Notes: generated by a model from the letters alone, not told the origin. A stretch of 64,000 nt of DNA from Paenibacillus sp. Marseille-Q4541 (GCF_018310695.1 NZ_JAGXCY010000001.1:310001-374000), one strand, 5' to 3'; shown: positions 44,392 through 53,557, numbered from the stretch's first letter. Translations and numbers: made by a program.

Positions 44392-45269
44392 TTAAGCTAG
44401 ATTTACAAGAGTATCAGTATATTTTACAAACACCGGATCTCGAAGCTTTCCAGCCCTGGTCCAGTTTCTTATTTTAACCTGAGCTCCAATAATGGGCTCA
44501 AGGTATACATAATCTTTCGTCTCACCATTCTTCAACTTGCTGCTGATCTGGTAGAACTCCCTTTTGTTGTCTGAAGAAACACCGAACCGGATCAGTCCAG
44601 CATAAGTTACTTCACCGTTCGGCTGCCGGATCCTAGCTAACCAACCAAACTCCCCTTTACGGTAACCCATGATCACCACATCAACGTAGGTTCAGTTAAT
44701 GACCTTCAGCCAGTCTGCGGATCGCCTACCTACATAAGTGCTGTCTAAAACGCTTTCCGACCATTCACTCCATCTGAGTTAGCTCCATTTGCTCAAATAA
44801 AGCCTCGCCAGCTCCTTGTACATATGGAGTCTTTCCCATCCTAGGATTGTTGAATGGTTCTCCTGCAGCAGGGCCTTACGTTCGTGTAGCGGAAGCTTAC
44901 GAGTGTCTTGGCCGTCACAATGGAGGATATCGAACACTACGTAAGTAACTGGCAGCGTCCTAGTCATAAGATTGATCTTATCTTCCTTGCGGGCTAGGAA
45001 CCGTTTCATGACCAACTCAAAGTCCACACGCCCTGTTTTTGGATCTACACATGCTATCTCACCATCTAAAACAATGTCCTTGTCAAATGGATTCTCTAGG
45101 AGCTCAGGGTACTGTCTCAGGCATTCAGTACGATGTCTGGTGTATAGTTTGGTCTTTCCTGATTGGTTTGAATAAATCAAACGGTGACCGTCAATCTTTG
45201 GCTCAAATATATAATTATCGTTACTGAAAGGTGGTGTGCTGTTTCAAGTAACATCGGAGTAATGAACAT
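44392..45269 (-). pseudogene. Decayed ATP-dependent DNA ligase (LigD-like ligase domain)
   Basis: Pieces of one ligase lie in order across frames. ATG 45269 gives MFITPMLLETA; after a shift near 45240 comes YIFEPKIDGHRLIYS with the adenylated-lysine motif KIDGHR, then DIVLDGEIACVDPKTGRVDF and TYVVFDILHCDG. A second shift near 44805 leads to ALFEQMELTQMEG. A third frame gives DSTYVGRRSADWLKVIN, an in-frame TGA, and VVIMGYRKGEFGWLARIR with the C-terminal OB fold to 44392. At least two or three frameshifts and two stops show it is dead. Such ligases occur in Bacillales phages and NHEJ systems. Confidence 0.88.
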
Positions 45270-45341
45270 AAAAACACCTCAGATTCAATTATAGCGTTAC
45301 TGTAAGGAGTTGAACTAAGGTAAGTCCTGGTATGTTTAATA

Positions 45342-45376
45342 AAAATTAAAAGCAGCCGAGGTTTCCCTGGCTGCTT
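45342..45376 (-). terminator. Terminator of the Kelch gene
   Basis: AAGCAGCC/GGCTGCTT stem with inner GGG/CCC, then TTTTAATTTTT on the minus strand. Confidence 0.88.
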
Positions 45377-45380
45377 AATA

Positions 45381-46568
45381 CTAGTATTCATTTACTTCAA
45401 ACATCACAATACTATTGAATGTTATATAATCAACTCGTTTTTTAAATGGACCTAAGTTGTTATTGTATTTATTTATTCCAAACTTAGAAGTACCAATTCC
45501 ACTATCATAATTATCATACCAACTAATAAAATTGTTAATGTCGTCTGCTGGGAGGTCGTATTCTTTTATACTACCATTAGTCAATGTAATAGTTAAAATA
45601 GCACGATTTGAAAATGATTCCCCTGGGTTACCTGGTTCAGTAGGTGGTACACTATTTAGTGTATATTCCTCTACAGAATTTAAAATTCCCGCTTCGGAAC
45701 GGCCGCCCATAATATATATCTTCCCATTTACAACAGCTGCAGCAGGTGCCTCCCTGTAGACAGTTAAATCACTTTGATATTCCCATTTCTTGGTTTCGAT
45801 GTCGTACGAAGGAAAATTTTTCGTTTTCACATTATAACCATTGGCATCAAGCTCATAGCCTCCCAGGAAGTAAACTTTGCTTCCTAATATAACAGTTGCA
45901 GAGTCAAGTCTTTCTTTTGGCATGCTTCCGTCCATTGTCCAAGTATTTGTCTCAGGATCAAAAACCTCTATATCTGTAACATATCTTTGTCCACCAAAGA
46001 CGTAAATTTTTCCGTTATATACAACTGAAGAGTGCTTATAACGTGCTACATTTAAACTAGGCCCTTCAGTCCACGAGTCAGTTTTTGGATCATAAATTTG
46101 CACTGTATTCTTAGCAGTAGGACTTGCATTTGTATTTCCACCTATAACATAGATTTTGCCATTTAGAACTGATGTACTAAAGAACTGCTTTTCATTTAAC
46201 ATATTAGCTTTCTTTGTCCATTTATTAGTTGCTGGATCGTACTCTTCTAGACTTCCTTTAGACATTGAATATATTTTTCCATTTACTACAGCAGCTCCAT
46301 TTCTTTCTCTTGCAACATTAGAAGGGGCTAGCGTAGTCCAACTATTCGTAATAGGGTTAAATTTGTATAGTGTGTTTAAAGTACAACAGTTACTACTACC
46401 ATTGACAACGTATATTTCATCGTTATAAACAACCGATGATGTGGTATAGACCATTCCAGGCATATTAGCTTTCTGTTCCCATGAATTTTCTGCTGCACTT
46501 GCAGAAAGACTTCCAAGTAAATGTGTGAAAAACAAAGTGAATACAGCCGATAAGATGAACTTTTTCAA
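45381..46568 (-). CDS. Secreted Kelch-repeat protein (element cargo)
   Basis: 395 residues with a signal peptide (MKKFILSAVFTLFFTHLLGS, cut near SASAA). Residues 28-310 hold about six Kelch blades, each with a GKIYVxGG-like strand (VVNGKIYSM, VLNGKIYVIGGN, VYNGKIYVFGGQ, SKVYFLGGY, VVNGKIYIMGGR) and a DPxTxxW-type motif, giving a beta-propeller. After a proline linker a separate 80-residue domain ends the protein. It starts at TTG 46568 with GGAGG 10 bases upstream. Exported binding protein; ligand unknown. AT-rich compared with flanking genes, in keeping with transfer on the element. Confidence 0.85.
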   Translation of the reverse strand: MKKFILSAVFTLFFTHLLGSLSASAAENSWEQKANMPGMVYTTSSVVYNDEIYVVNGSSNCCTLNTLYKFNPITNSWTTLAPSNVARERNGAAVVNGKIYSMSKGSLEEYDPATNKWTKKANMLNEKQFFSTSVLNGKIYVIGGNTNASPTAKNTVQIYDPKTDSWTEGPSLNVARYKHSSVVYNGKIYVFGGQRYVTDIEVFDPETNTWTMDGSMPKERLDSATVILGSKVYFLGGYELDANGYNVKTKNFPSYDIETKKWEYQSDLTVYREAPAAAVVNGKIYIMGGRSEAGILNSVEEYTLNSVPPTEPGNPGESFSNRAILTITLTNGSIKEYDLPADDINNFISWYDNYDSGIGTSKFGINKYNNNLGPFKKRVDYITFNSIVMFEVNEY

Positions 46569-47020
46569 TTTTCAATATCCTCCATGTTATAATTTTTTAG
46601 CAATAATAAACTATAAATCAAAGACCCTTCCAGCTTATAATTTTTTTTCAAATTCCTCCCATATGTATTTATTAGTCTAATAGACCTATTTTTAAGGACC
46701 AAAGAATTATATCGGAAAACACTCAAGGAAATATTAGGATGTACGGGAAAATAGAGAAAAATATTTTGCACCCCTAAATTTAGGGTTAGATCTGGACATA
46801 TTACGTCGTTCAGGTCTCGTTGGTGTCCTCTTCTCGATTTCCTATGATATAAATTTACCACGTCTAAAACCTAATGGTTCACACCACTTTTTCAAAATCC
46901 AGTCAATTTTTCCACAAAATATTTTCATTTATTTGATTTGTAAATATGCCTAATATTTTGATATTATGAAGATTAAATTTAGCAGGATAAAGAAATGCTT
47001 TAAAAAGGACGTGTTAAGTC

Positions 47021-47218
47021 GTGGGATTTAATTATAAACCGCTGTGGATGCTGTTGATCGAACGTGATATGAAGAAAGAAGATCTTAAGATCCAGTTAGG
47101 ATTGTCCTCTGCGACTATCGCAAGGATGGGCAAGAACGAGTACATTTCGTTTGAAGTGTTAGACAAGCTATGTGACCACTTCGGAGTTCAACCGAATCGT
47201 ATCATCGAACATATATAG
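47021..47218 (+). CDS. Cro/CI-type (XRE) regulator, 65 aa
   Basis: A single HTH domain: LWMLLIERDMKKEDLKIQLG, LSSATIARMGKNEYISFEV, LDKLCDHFGVQPNRIIEHI, typical of small phage-type Cro/CI proteins. Starts at GTG 47021; AAAAAGGA lies slightly far upstream. It ends 14 bp before the integrase and is probably co-transcribed with it, so it may set integrase levels. Confidence 0.85.
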   Translation: MGFNYKPLWMLLIERDMKKEDLKIQLGLSSATIARMGKNEYISFEVLDKLCDHFGVQPNRIIEHI

Positions 47219-47232
47219 TGAGGTGAACATGA

Positions 47233-48377
47233 ATGGCAGTTACGAAAGATAAAACTTTAAAAGAAAATCCTTGGTATTTTACTATTGAAGTAAATGAAAA
47301 TGGAAAACGTAAAAGAATAAAGCGACGTGGGTTTAAAACAAAAAAGGCTGCTACAGAAGCCCAACAAGAATTACTCGCTGAGTTAAACAAAGGTTTCGAT
47401 TTTGATGGCTCCAGAGTGATCTATCGTGATTTCATGAAGGACTGGTTAAATGATAAGAAGACCAAAGTTAAAGGAAGCACATTAGATACCTACTCTTGGC
47501 TTGTTAATACACACATTCTTCCTGTTCTTGGAGACATTAAACTAGGAGAAATTACACCACGTCACATTCAAAACTTCTATACTAAATTGTTCAAATCTGG
47601 ACAACTAGCAGACGAAAACATTCAGAAATGCCACACCATTATAAATGAGTCTCTTAAGAAAGCAGCTGGGTGGGATATGATAATAAAAAATTCAGCAGCT
47701 CTCGTGGATTGTCCACGTTCTAGGAAAAAGGAAATGCTGTACTGGACAGAAGAAGAATCCCATCGCTTTCTTAAGGTTGCCAAGGAAGATCGATATTATC
47801 ATGCATTTCTCTTAGCACTCACTACAGGAATGCGACAAGGTGAGATTTTAGGGGTTCGTGTTAAAAAGGATCTCAATCTCGATCAAAGGATGATATCTGT
47901 TTCTCAGATACTTAGTCATGATGGAAAGACTATTCAAGTAGGGGCTAAGTCTGATGCCGGTAATCGCACAATCGGATTAGATAAAACAACTACAGAAGAA
48001 TTACGCAGACTCCTGCAACGCAATAAGAAAAAATTAATGCCGGTTCAATGTACCAGGATAATGACTTACTGATCTGCACCAAACTTGGCACACCAGTAAC
48101 TCCTCGTAATTTGAATAGATCCTTTTACCGACTTATCGAAGAAGCCGGAGTTCCGAAGATTAGATTTCATGATATGCGTTATACCCATGTTGTAATGCTT
48201 TTAAAGGCCAGGGAAAATAATAAACGGATTGCTGAACGCATGGGTTGGTCCAGTGTGAAAATGATCGACAGATATGCGCACATCATGCCGAATATGCAGC
48301 AAGAAACTGCAGATCTCTTCGGGGAGATATTTTATAAGAATGGTGCCGAAATTGGTGCCGAAAAAGAGGTGAATTGA
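47233..48377 (+). pseudogene. Tyrosine recombinase/integrase interrupted by a frameshift
   Basis: First piece 47233-48072: AP2-like arm-binding N-terminus (PWYFTIEVNENGKRKRIKRR), SAM-like core-binding domain, and the first catalytic arginine in TTGMRQGEILGV. Second piece, in another frame from 48043 to 48377: YQDNDLLICTKLGTPVTP, FHDMRYTHVV (His-x-x-Arg), MGWSSVKMIDRYAHI with the nucleophile tyrosine. The frames join if the A6 tract at 48028-48033 had one more A (then KKKINAGSMYQDND). Everything else is intact, so the break is recent, slippage-prone, or a sequencing error. GGTGAACATGA gives the ribosome site. Confidence 0.9.
48341..48359. repeat. TGGTGCC pair at the right end of the element
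   Basis: Two copies, 48341-48347 and 48353-48359, inside the last integrase codons (NGAEIGAE). Same heptamer as the left-end cluster; candidate right-arm integrase sites. Confidence 0.5.
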
Positions 48378-48477
48378 GTTTTCTAGGGGAAGTTAGAGGA
48401 ATAATAAATATGGACAAGATCCTTGATACAGTAAGGGTTTGGCGGTTTTAGGAAGTTGACGGATGAATGCGCCGATG

Positions 48478-48569
48478 TCTTGACAGGGTAGGGGTCAGTG
48501 GTTCGAGCCCACTACAGATCATCACTGAAAACCCTTGAGGCTACTCGCTTCAAGGGTTTTCTTCTTTTT
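48478..48569. repeat. Right attachment repeat (attR), 92 bp
   Basis: Exact copy of 43259-43350: the 3' half of tRNA-Val and its terminator without a tRNA 5' half. It is the displaced original end of the tRNA gene. Confidence 0.95.
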
Positions 48570-48601
48570 CTAGTTACTGATTCAATCTTTAAAAATACCC
48601 A

Positions 48602-48667
48602 TTGATACGAATTTGATACGAACACCTCCTCGATGCGAAAAAGCAGCGGTCACTCACCGCTGCTTTC
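48602..48667. repeat. TTGATACGAA direct repeats and a hairpin right of attR
   Basis: TTGATACGAA occurs at 48602-48611 and 48613-48622, then AAGCAGCGGT/ACCGCTGCTT forms a strong hairpin at 48639-48667. Nothing here codes for a recognised protein. The layout (terminator, short repeats, hairpin) imitates the left end of the known element with a different motif, suggesting the end of a second element. The rest of 48.67-48.85 kb shows no gene. Confidence 0.4.
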
Positions 48668-48858
48668 GTTCGTTTGGAAGGTATCATTATTAACTGCTTC
48701 ATTTGTTCATTTCTGCAATAGCTTGTTTACGGCCTAAAGAATGCTTAGTTGTCAGTTCGATTCCAACCATATATAGGGTTCTACTTACTGTCGCTACCCA
48801 TATTTATCATAAAAAAGAAGCCTTTAATAACATCTACAGGCTTCTTTTTCAAATCATC

Positions 48859-49236
48859 TTATTTTTCAATTTTCAAATGGTTTTCGTAATACGCTGTTGT
48901 TTCACTCATAAGTTTTGCATAGACCTTATCAGCTATCTCAATACTATCTTTATTCAGATTCTCGAGCACATAGGATACTTGGCCAGTTAAAAAACTCCTA
49001 TCATCATTACTCCTAAAATTGTTGTCTGTAAAAGTATGAAAAGACTCCTCTAACGCCTTTACCATTTTCAATAAGCTATGCCCATAATCTTGGTGTGAAT
49101 TATTATTACTTAAAATTAATATTTGACTCATGCCCTCTATCTGCTTTATTTTCCCATAACTCTGAAAAACAGGAGAAGTAGAGTCATTAAGTTCATCTTT
49201 AATACTCTGGAGTATCTGAATCTGTTCTTCAAAGTA
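48859..49236 (-). pseudogene. N-terminally truncated helical protein
   Basis: An open frame of about 126 codons with no good start: it begins just after a TAA at 49237-49239 with YFEEQIQILQSIKDELND and runs to 48859. The internal ATG at 49131 lacks a convincing ribosome site. The whole looks like the C-terminal part of a larger coiled, charged protein (LLKMVKALEESFHTF, YVLENLNKDSIEIADKVYAK). Family not recognised. It sits between attR and a diverged copy of the attachment terminator, so it may be a remnant of an older insertion. Confidence 0.55.
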
Positions 49237-49368
49237 TTAATCTAAATGAAAATAATAGCAAGGAAACTATTAACTATTAACACCTGAAATTTTAACATAA
49301 ATAAGTCATTCTCATCTCTGCAGGTAATGTTTTCACGATCTTACCTTTTCGTATGTAATGAAACAGGT

Positions 49369-49412
49369 TACTGAAAACCCTTGAAGCTACTCGCTTCAAA
49401 GGTTTTCTTTTT
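49369..49412. repeat. Third, diverged copy of the tRNA-Val terminator
   Basis: ACTGAAAACCCTTGAAGCTA then CTCGCTTCAAAGGTTTTC; differs from 43305-43342 and 48524-48561 by two substitutions plus the tail. The tRNA half does not precede it. 49240-49368 and 49413-49499 contain no gene. Confidence 0.75.
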
Positions 49413-49499
49413 TGTTCTTTAGAGTATGCCAGTATAAATTTATCTTGATTTGGCAAAATATAACCGAATTATTATTCATTACTATAAGGAGGCGAGATA

Positions 49500-50945
49500 A
49501 TGAATCAAGATATTTTCAAAGTGGTCAAAGAACACCTAAACGCCTGCCCAGATGTTATTTATAAATCTTTTATTATTCACGAACGGTCTTGCGCATTGAT
49601 CTATATCCAATCCATTGTTGACAATGATACCCTTCAAAAATACATCTCTTCTCCCTTACTACTTGAAGGCTCGTCCGATCGTAATTGGGAGCAATTTTGC
49701 AAAAGACTGGATCAGGGGCTTACTTTTTCGGTCCCTTATCAATCTACATCAGACGCTAAAGAAGCCTCAGATCTTGTGGTCCAAGGAAAAGCCGTTCTTT
49801 ACATAGAAGGAATATCTGCTTTTTATTATTTTGATACGACACAATATCAAAAACGATCGATTAGCGAATCACAGAATGAACTGGTCGTCACCGGCCCTCA
49901 GGAAGCATTTATTGAGGATATTCAAAGTAACCTCTCGTTAATACGTCACAAGATCAAGCACCCAGATCTTAAAATGAAAGAATACATGATTGGTGACTAT
50001 ACCAAAACATCGGTATATGTCATCTATATTGATGGGCTTCAAAAGCCAGAGATTCTACATCAAATTGAAGAACAACTACAGAACATATCCGTTGATGGGA
50101 TTTTTGGTATTAGCTACTTAGTCGAGCACTTTAAAGAAAAATCCAGTCCATTTCCAATCTTCCAAGATACAGAGCGTCCTGATGCGGTAGCAGCTTCCTT
50201 ATTAGAAGGTCGCATTGGTGTATTAATGGATGGAACCCCAACCGCAATTATTGCCCCTGTAACCTTTTTTTCACTATTACAGAGCGCAGAGGATTACTAT
50301 CAAAATTACTATGCCGCAAGTTGGATCCGGTTGGTTCGTATATTTTTTACCATTGTTTCGGTACTCCTTCCTTCTATGTACGTAGCCGTAACTACATTTC
50401 ATCCACAAGTGATTCCAACCAGTATGCTCATTACGATTGCTGCCGCGCGTGAGAACATCCCCTTTTCCGCGTTAACTGAAGCAATTATTATGGAACTCAC
50501 TTTTGAAGCGCTCCGAGAAGCAGGCACTCGGATTCCTAAGCCGGTAGGGCAAACAGTGTCCATCATTGGGGCAATTGTTATCGGCCAAGCCGCAGTTCTT
50601 GCAGGTATTGTGTCTGCACCGATGGTCATTGTTGTTTCGATTACAGGCATTGCATCTTATATTATCCCTCACCTTGAACTCGGACTCATTTTGAGGTTGC
50701 TCCGCTTCCCTCTTCTTATATTGGGAGGAACTATGGGTCTTCTAGGCGTGTTTGTAGGAACATTTGTCATTTACGGGCATCTTGTAAGCCTCAAGTCTTT
50801 CGGCACTCCCTATATGCAGCCCGTAGCACCGCTTGTCCTGTCTGATTGGAAAGATACTTTTTTGAGAGTACCTACACCTTTAATGAAAAATCGAAGTACT
50901 GCTTTTTCAAAAATCCGTAATAGGAGGAGTTCTTCTAAGCCATGA
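49500..50945 (+). CDS. gerAA: Spore germinant receptor subunit A (GerAA family)
   Basis: 481 residues. A soluble N-terminal half (to about 235; FERPDAVAA-like QDTERPDAVAASLLEGRIGV ends it) followed by five or so membrane segments; conserved MYVAVTTFHPQVIPT, EAIIMELTFEALREAGTRIP and GAIVIGQAAVLAGIVSAPM. It forms, with the B and C subunits, the inner spore membrane complex that senses nutrients and conducts ions to begin germination. First gene of an A-C-B operon (ATGA overlap with C). GGAGG before ATG. Confidence 0.96.
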   Translation: MNQDIFKVVKEHLNACPDVIYKSFIIHERSCALIYIQSIVDNDTLQKYISSPLLLEGSSDRNWEQFCKRLDQGLTFSVPYQSTSDAKEASDLVVQGKAVLYIEGISAFYYFDTTQYQKRSISESQNELVVTGPQEAFIEDIQSNLSLIRHKIKHPDLKMKEYMIGDYTKTSVYVIYIDGLQKPEILHQIEEQLQNISVDGIFGISYLVEHFKEKSSPFPIFQDTERPDAVAASLLEGRIGVLMDGTPTAIIAPVTFFSLLQSAEDYYQNYYAASWIRLVRIFFTIVSVLLPSMYVAVTTFHPQVIPTSMLITIAAARENIPFSALTEAIIMELTFEALREAGTRIPKPVGQTVSIIGAIVIGQAAVLAGIVSAPMVIVVSITGIASYIIPHLELGLILRLLRFPLLILGGTMGLLGVFVGTFVIYGHLVSLKSFGTPYMQPVAPLVLSDWKDTFLRVPTPLMKNRSTAFSKIRNRRSSSKP

Positions 50946-52099
50946 GAATATCAATCCTAAAAATAGGAATCATGCTGTTAATCCTGCTAAGTACAACCGG
51001 ATGTTGGTCTAAAGTGGAGCTAGATGAACTCGTGTTTGTGAACGGATTATACGTAGATGTCGGTGAAGAACCCGATACAATTGAAGTAACCATCAGCACT
51101 CCGCTTCCTAATCGGCTTGTATCTGGTCAGTCCAGTGGGGGCAGTAGCGGTGGCAGTGATAAACCTTATTTCAATTTATCAAAAACATCTACCAGCATAG
51201 GCAAAGCGCTCGAGATGCTGCAAAAAGATTTACCACGGCAACTGAATCTCTCCGAAATAAAAGTAGTGATGATCGGAGAAAAATATGGCCAAAAAGGAAT
51301 GGGGGACCTGCTTGAATGGGCCAAAAGAGAACCTTCTGTACCTGTTGGAACCTACGTTGTCGCAGCTTCCGGAAAAGCCAAAGATGCTGCACAGCTAACT
51401 CCTATTTTTGAGCAATTCCCTATCAAGGTTCTAATGAGTTTTGTGGAACATCGTTTAATGTTCGACACGACGATCAGAGACTTTTTAATCTCGGAGGCTG
51501 CAGACATGGGGGTTGCGGTTACCCATTTAAATTATGAATCCATTGATTCTGCATTCAGTGGAAGCAATAAAGAAACTTGGATAGGCATTCAAGGAGCCGC
51601 TATGTTTCAGAATGATAAATTAAAAGGCGTTCTAGGTACAGACCAAGCCAAAGCATTAGCTTGGGCAGACGGATATATAAAGACACCGATATATTCAGTG
51701 AAATGGGATGATGGGAAAAGCAATGCGGATCTTAGGTTCACTCGTGCCATGGGCAAAAGTACTGTCAAGATGACAAATAAGGGACCTGTTTTCACGATTC
51801 ATTTGAAAGGACGAGCCAGTCTTATTTCTAAAAAAGATGAAATGAATCGCAGTACACAAGATGTGACAAAGGTCATCCTAACGGAAGTACAAAAAACCAT
51901 TGAAGATGACTTTAGAAACGGCATTCAAACGTCACAAAAAGAGGGAGCAGACGTTCTCGGACTTGGACTTTTATTAGAATGGAATTATCCTTCCTTTTGG
52001 AGGAATATCCAAGACAGATGGTTGGATTATTACAAAAATGAAGCGAAAATCAATGTGATTACTGATATCAAAATGAATGATTACGGGAAAGAAAATTAG
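50942..52099 (+). CDS. gerAC: Spore germinant receptor lipoprotein C (GerAC family)
   Basis: 385 residues. Lipobox STTGC with the lipidated cysteine at residue 21, then the GerAC domains: CWSKVELDELVFVNGLYVDV, PYFNLSKTSTSIGKALEM, ILTEVQKTIEDDFRNGIQTS and WRNIQDRWLDYY. A glycine/serine linker (SSGGSSGGS) near residue 65 is longer than usual. Anchored on the outer face of the inner spore membrane. Overlaps gerAA by 4 bp. Confidence 0.95.
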   Translation: MRISILKIGIMLLILLSTTGCWSKVELDELVFVNGLYVDVGEEPDTIEVTISTPLPNRLVSGQSSGGSSGGSDKPYFNLSKTSTSIGKALEMLQKDLPRQLNLSEIKVVMIGEKYGQKGMGDLLEWAKREPSVPVGTYVVAASGKAKDAAQLTPIFEQFPIKVLMSFVEHRLMFDTTIRDFLISEAADMGVAVTHLNYESIDSAFSGSNKETWIGIQGAAMFQNDKLKGVLGTDQAKALAWADGYIKTPIYSVKWDDGKSNADLRFTRAMGKSTVKMTNKGPVFTIHLKGRASLISKKDEMNRSTQDVTKVILTEVQKTIEDDFRNGIQTSQKEGADVLGLGLLLEWNYPSFWRNIQDRWLDYYKNEAKINVITDIKMNDYGKEN

Positions 52100-52118
52100 C
52101 TAGAAGGAGGAAGATACA

Positions 52119-53231
52119 TTGCGTAAAACAGATTGGCAGTTGGCTAGATTTGCGTTTGTTTATTTTAACTCCCAAACCTCCGTGTTTCTTGTCCCAAGTC
52201 TTCTTTCAAATTCTAGTTATCAAGGGTGGATAGGGATTCTCTGCGGTTCCCTCCTCAATTGGCTAATGATCTTCTTCACTGTGTTTGTCGGTAGATTTCG
52301 ACCCGATGAAGCTTGGGTTGATTTTGGAAAAAAAATTATGGGCATACACAACTGTATCGTCTTTTTGTTCCTAGCATGGTGTGTGTATTATGCTTCGTAC
52401 GATATTGAAAGTTTTGTCTTATTTTTCGGGGCAAATTATTTAAAGGCGACCCCACCGTGGTTTATGCAGTGTGTTATTGGACTTGTAATTATATACACGA
52501 TTCGTCTTGGATTAAAGACCATCGTCAACATGTCAGACGGGCTTTTTTTAATTTTCGCCACATCCACATTCATCATGTTCTTATTTTTGGAAAAAGCAAA
52601 CTTACAGATGCTACCTGCGTTAGTAAGGTATTTTGACTACCCTACGTTTGTGAAAGATACGCTAACCTCTTTTTCATGGTTTGCTGAATGGGTCGTCTTT
52701 CTATTCATTGCTCCCGACTTTAAAATGGACTCTACTCTTTTCAAAAAATTCACTTACACTGCAGCGGGTATTACGTTTCTGGTTATGGGAGGCTGGCTTC
52801 TGACTTTACTCAATTTCGGGATTCACTTAGGTAAGCAGCTTCAATTCCCCTACATAGATATTGTTCGAAATATGGTGAATGCAGGATTATTAGGGAATAC
52901 AGCTCCGCTACTGATAGGAGTATGGACAGCATCCATGTTTATACATAGTACTTTTCTTATCTATGCAGCAACCAAATGCATGACTTATTTTACAAAAGGA
53001 AAGGGACAAAAGTATATTGTACCTGCTCTTGTTACGGTATCGGTTGGGATCGCATTTTACTATTCCAATCATTTATCTATTTACCATACCCATTTTTATT
53101 CCTTTACGACGGTGCTGATCTGGATCGGTATAGAATGTATCCCGATGTATTATGCCATCGTTGCCATGATCCGCTTTCCAAAAAAGAAAGCCAGTAAAAA
53201 GACAAAGCTTTCACAAAAGAAAACCGCCTAA
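52119..53231 (+). CDS. gerAB: Spore germinant receptor subunit B (GerAB family transporter fold)
   Basis: 370 residues, ten membrane segments, APC-superfamily fold; ligand-binding subunit. Motifs: FNSQTSVFLVPSLL, KATPPWFMQCVIGLVIIYTI, LPALVRYFDYPTF. Starts at TTG 52119 with AGGAGGAAGATACA upstream, 19 bp after gerAC. The C-terminus is basic. Order A-C-B, rather than A-B-C as in the B. subtilis gerA operon, is common in Paenibacillus. The germinant is not predictable. Confidence 0.93.
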   Translation: MRKTDWQLARFAFVYFNSQTSVFLVPSLLSNSSYQGWIGILCGSLLNWLMIFFTVFVGRFRPDEAWVDFGKKIMGIHNCIVFLFLAWCVYYASYDIESFVLFFGANYLKATPPWFMQCVIGLVIIYTIRLGLKTIVNMSDGLFLIFATSTFIMFLFLEKANLQMLPALVRYFDYPTFVKDTLTSFSWFAEWVVFLFIAPDFKMDSTLFKKFTYTAAGITFLVMGGWLLTLLNFGIHLGKQLQFPYIDIVRNMVNAGLLGNTAPLLIGVWTASMFIHSTFLIYAATKCMTYFTKGKGQKYIVPALVTVSVGIAFYYSNHLSIYHTHFYSFTTVLIWIGIECIPMYYAIVAMIRFPKKKASKKTKLSQKKTA

Positions 53232-53241
53232 AAGGCGGTTT
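53221..53241 (+). terminator. Terminator of the ger operon
   Basis: AAACCGCC/GGCGGTTT stem with a 5-nt loop that includes the gerAB stop codon; also usable from the opposite strand. Confidence 0.7.
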
Positions 53242-53557
53242 ATTCTTCTTCCTCCGCCATTTGGCTGGATTGTTCTATCTGATGAAGTACAGCCCTTTGA
53301 AACTTAAGCTCTTTCTCGATTTCATGTAATTCATCTCTTAATGTCTTGACGTTCTCACTCGACTCATTCAAATAATTCTGTTTGATAAAATTTATTTGTT
53401 CTTCGTCTTCAGCAAATTGATTCATAGCATTGCTCATGATTTGATCTTTGTATTCCGCTTTTTTGATTCTCAGTCCCAGTTTCTCTGCTTCTTGTTCTAG
53501 ATAATCAACGCGGCTGCTGATTTCTCTTTCCCAAACACCCAGCTCTTCCTTATCCAT
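53240..53557 (-). CDS. Coiled-coil hypothetical protein, about 105 aa
   Basis: Nearly all helix with heptad-like spacing (WEREISSRVDYLEQEAEKLG, KTLRDELHEIEKELKFQRAV), acidic C-terminal tail. ATG 53557 has AAAGGG at eight bases. No family recognised. It lies downstream of agrD on the same strand, about 90 bp away, so it could be part of that unit, or independent. Confidence 0.6.
   Translation of the reverse strand: MDKEELGVWEREISSRVDYLEQEAEKLGLRIKKAEYKDQIMSNAMNQFAEDEEQINFIKQNYLNESSENVKTLRDELHEIEKELKFQRAVLHQIEQSSQMAEEEE

Larger units (their letters stand above)
43259..48569. mobile_element. Integrated element in tRNA-Val (5.2 kb), probably a degenerate prophage or satellite
   Basis: Bounded by 92-bp exact direct repeats; spacing between copies is 5219 bp. 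Gene content from left: excisionase-like HTH, ArpU regulator, broken small acidic gene, broken ATP-dependent DNA ligase, secreted Kelch protein (all minus strand), then XRE regulator and tyrosine integrase (plus strand) beside the right end. There are no capsid, tail or replication genes. The integrase has a frameshift, so the element is probably fixed unless helped. It is more AT-rich by eye around the Kelch/integrase part than the flanks. Confidence 0.9.

Noticed and set aside
46565-46861. 98-codon minus-strand frame before the Kelch gene
   Set aside because: AT-rich, no recognisable protein features or ribosome site, and ends at the Kelch start; more likely leader sequence.
48478-48551. 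Second tRNA-Val
   Set aside because: Only the 3' half is present; no acceptor 5' strand or D arm. It is the attR copy.
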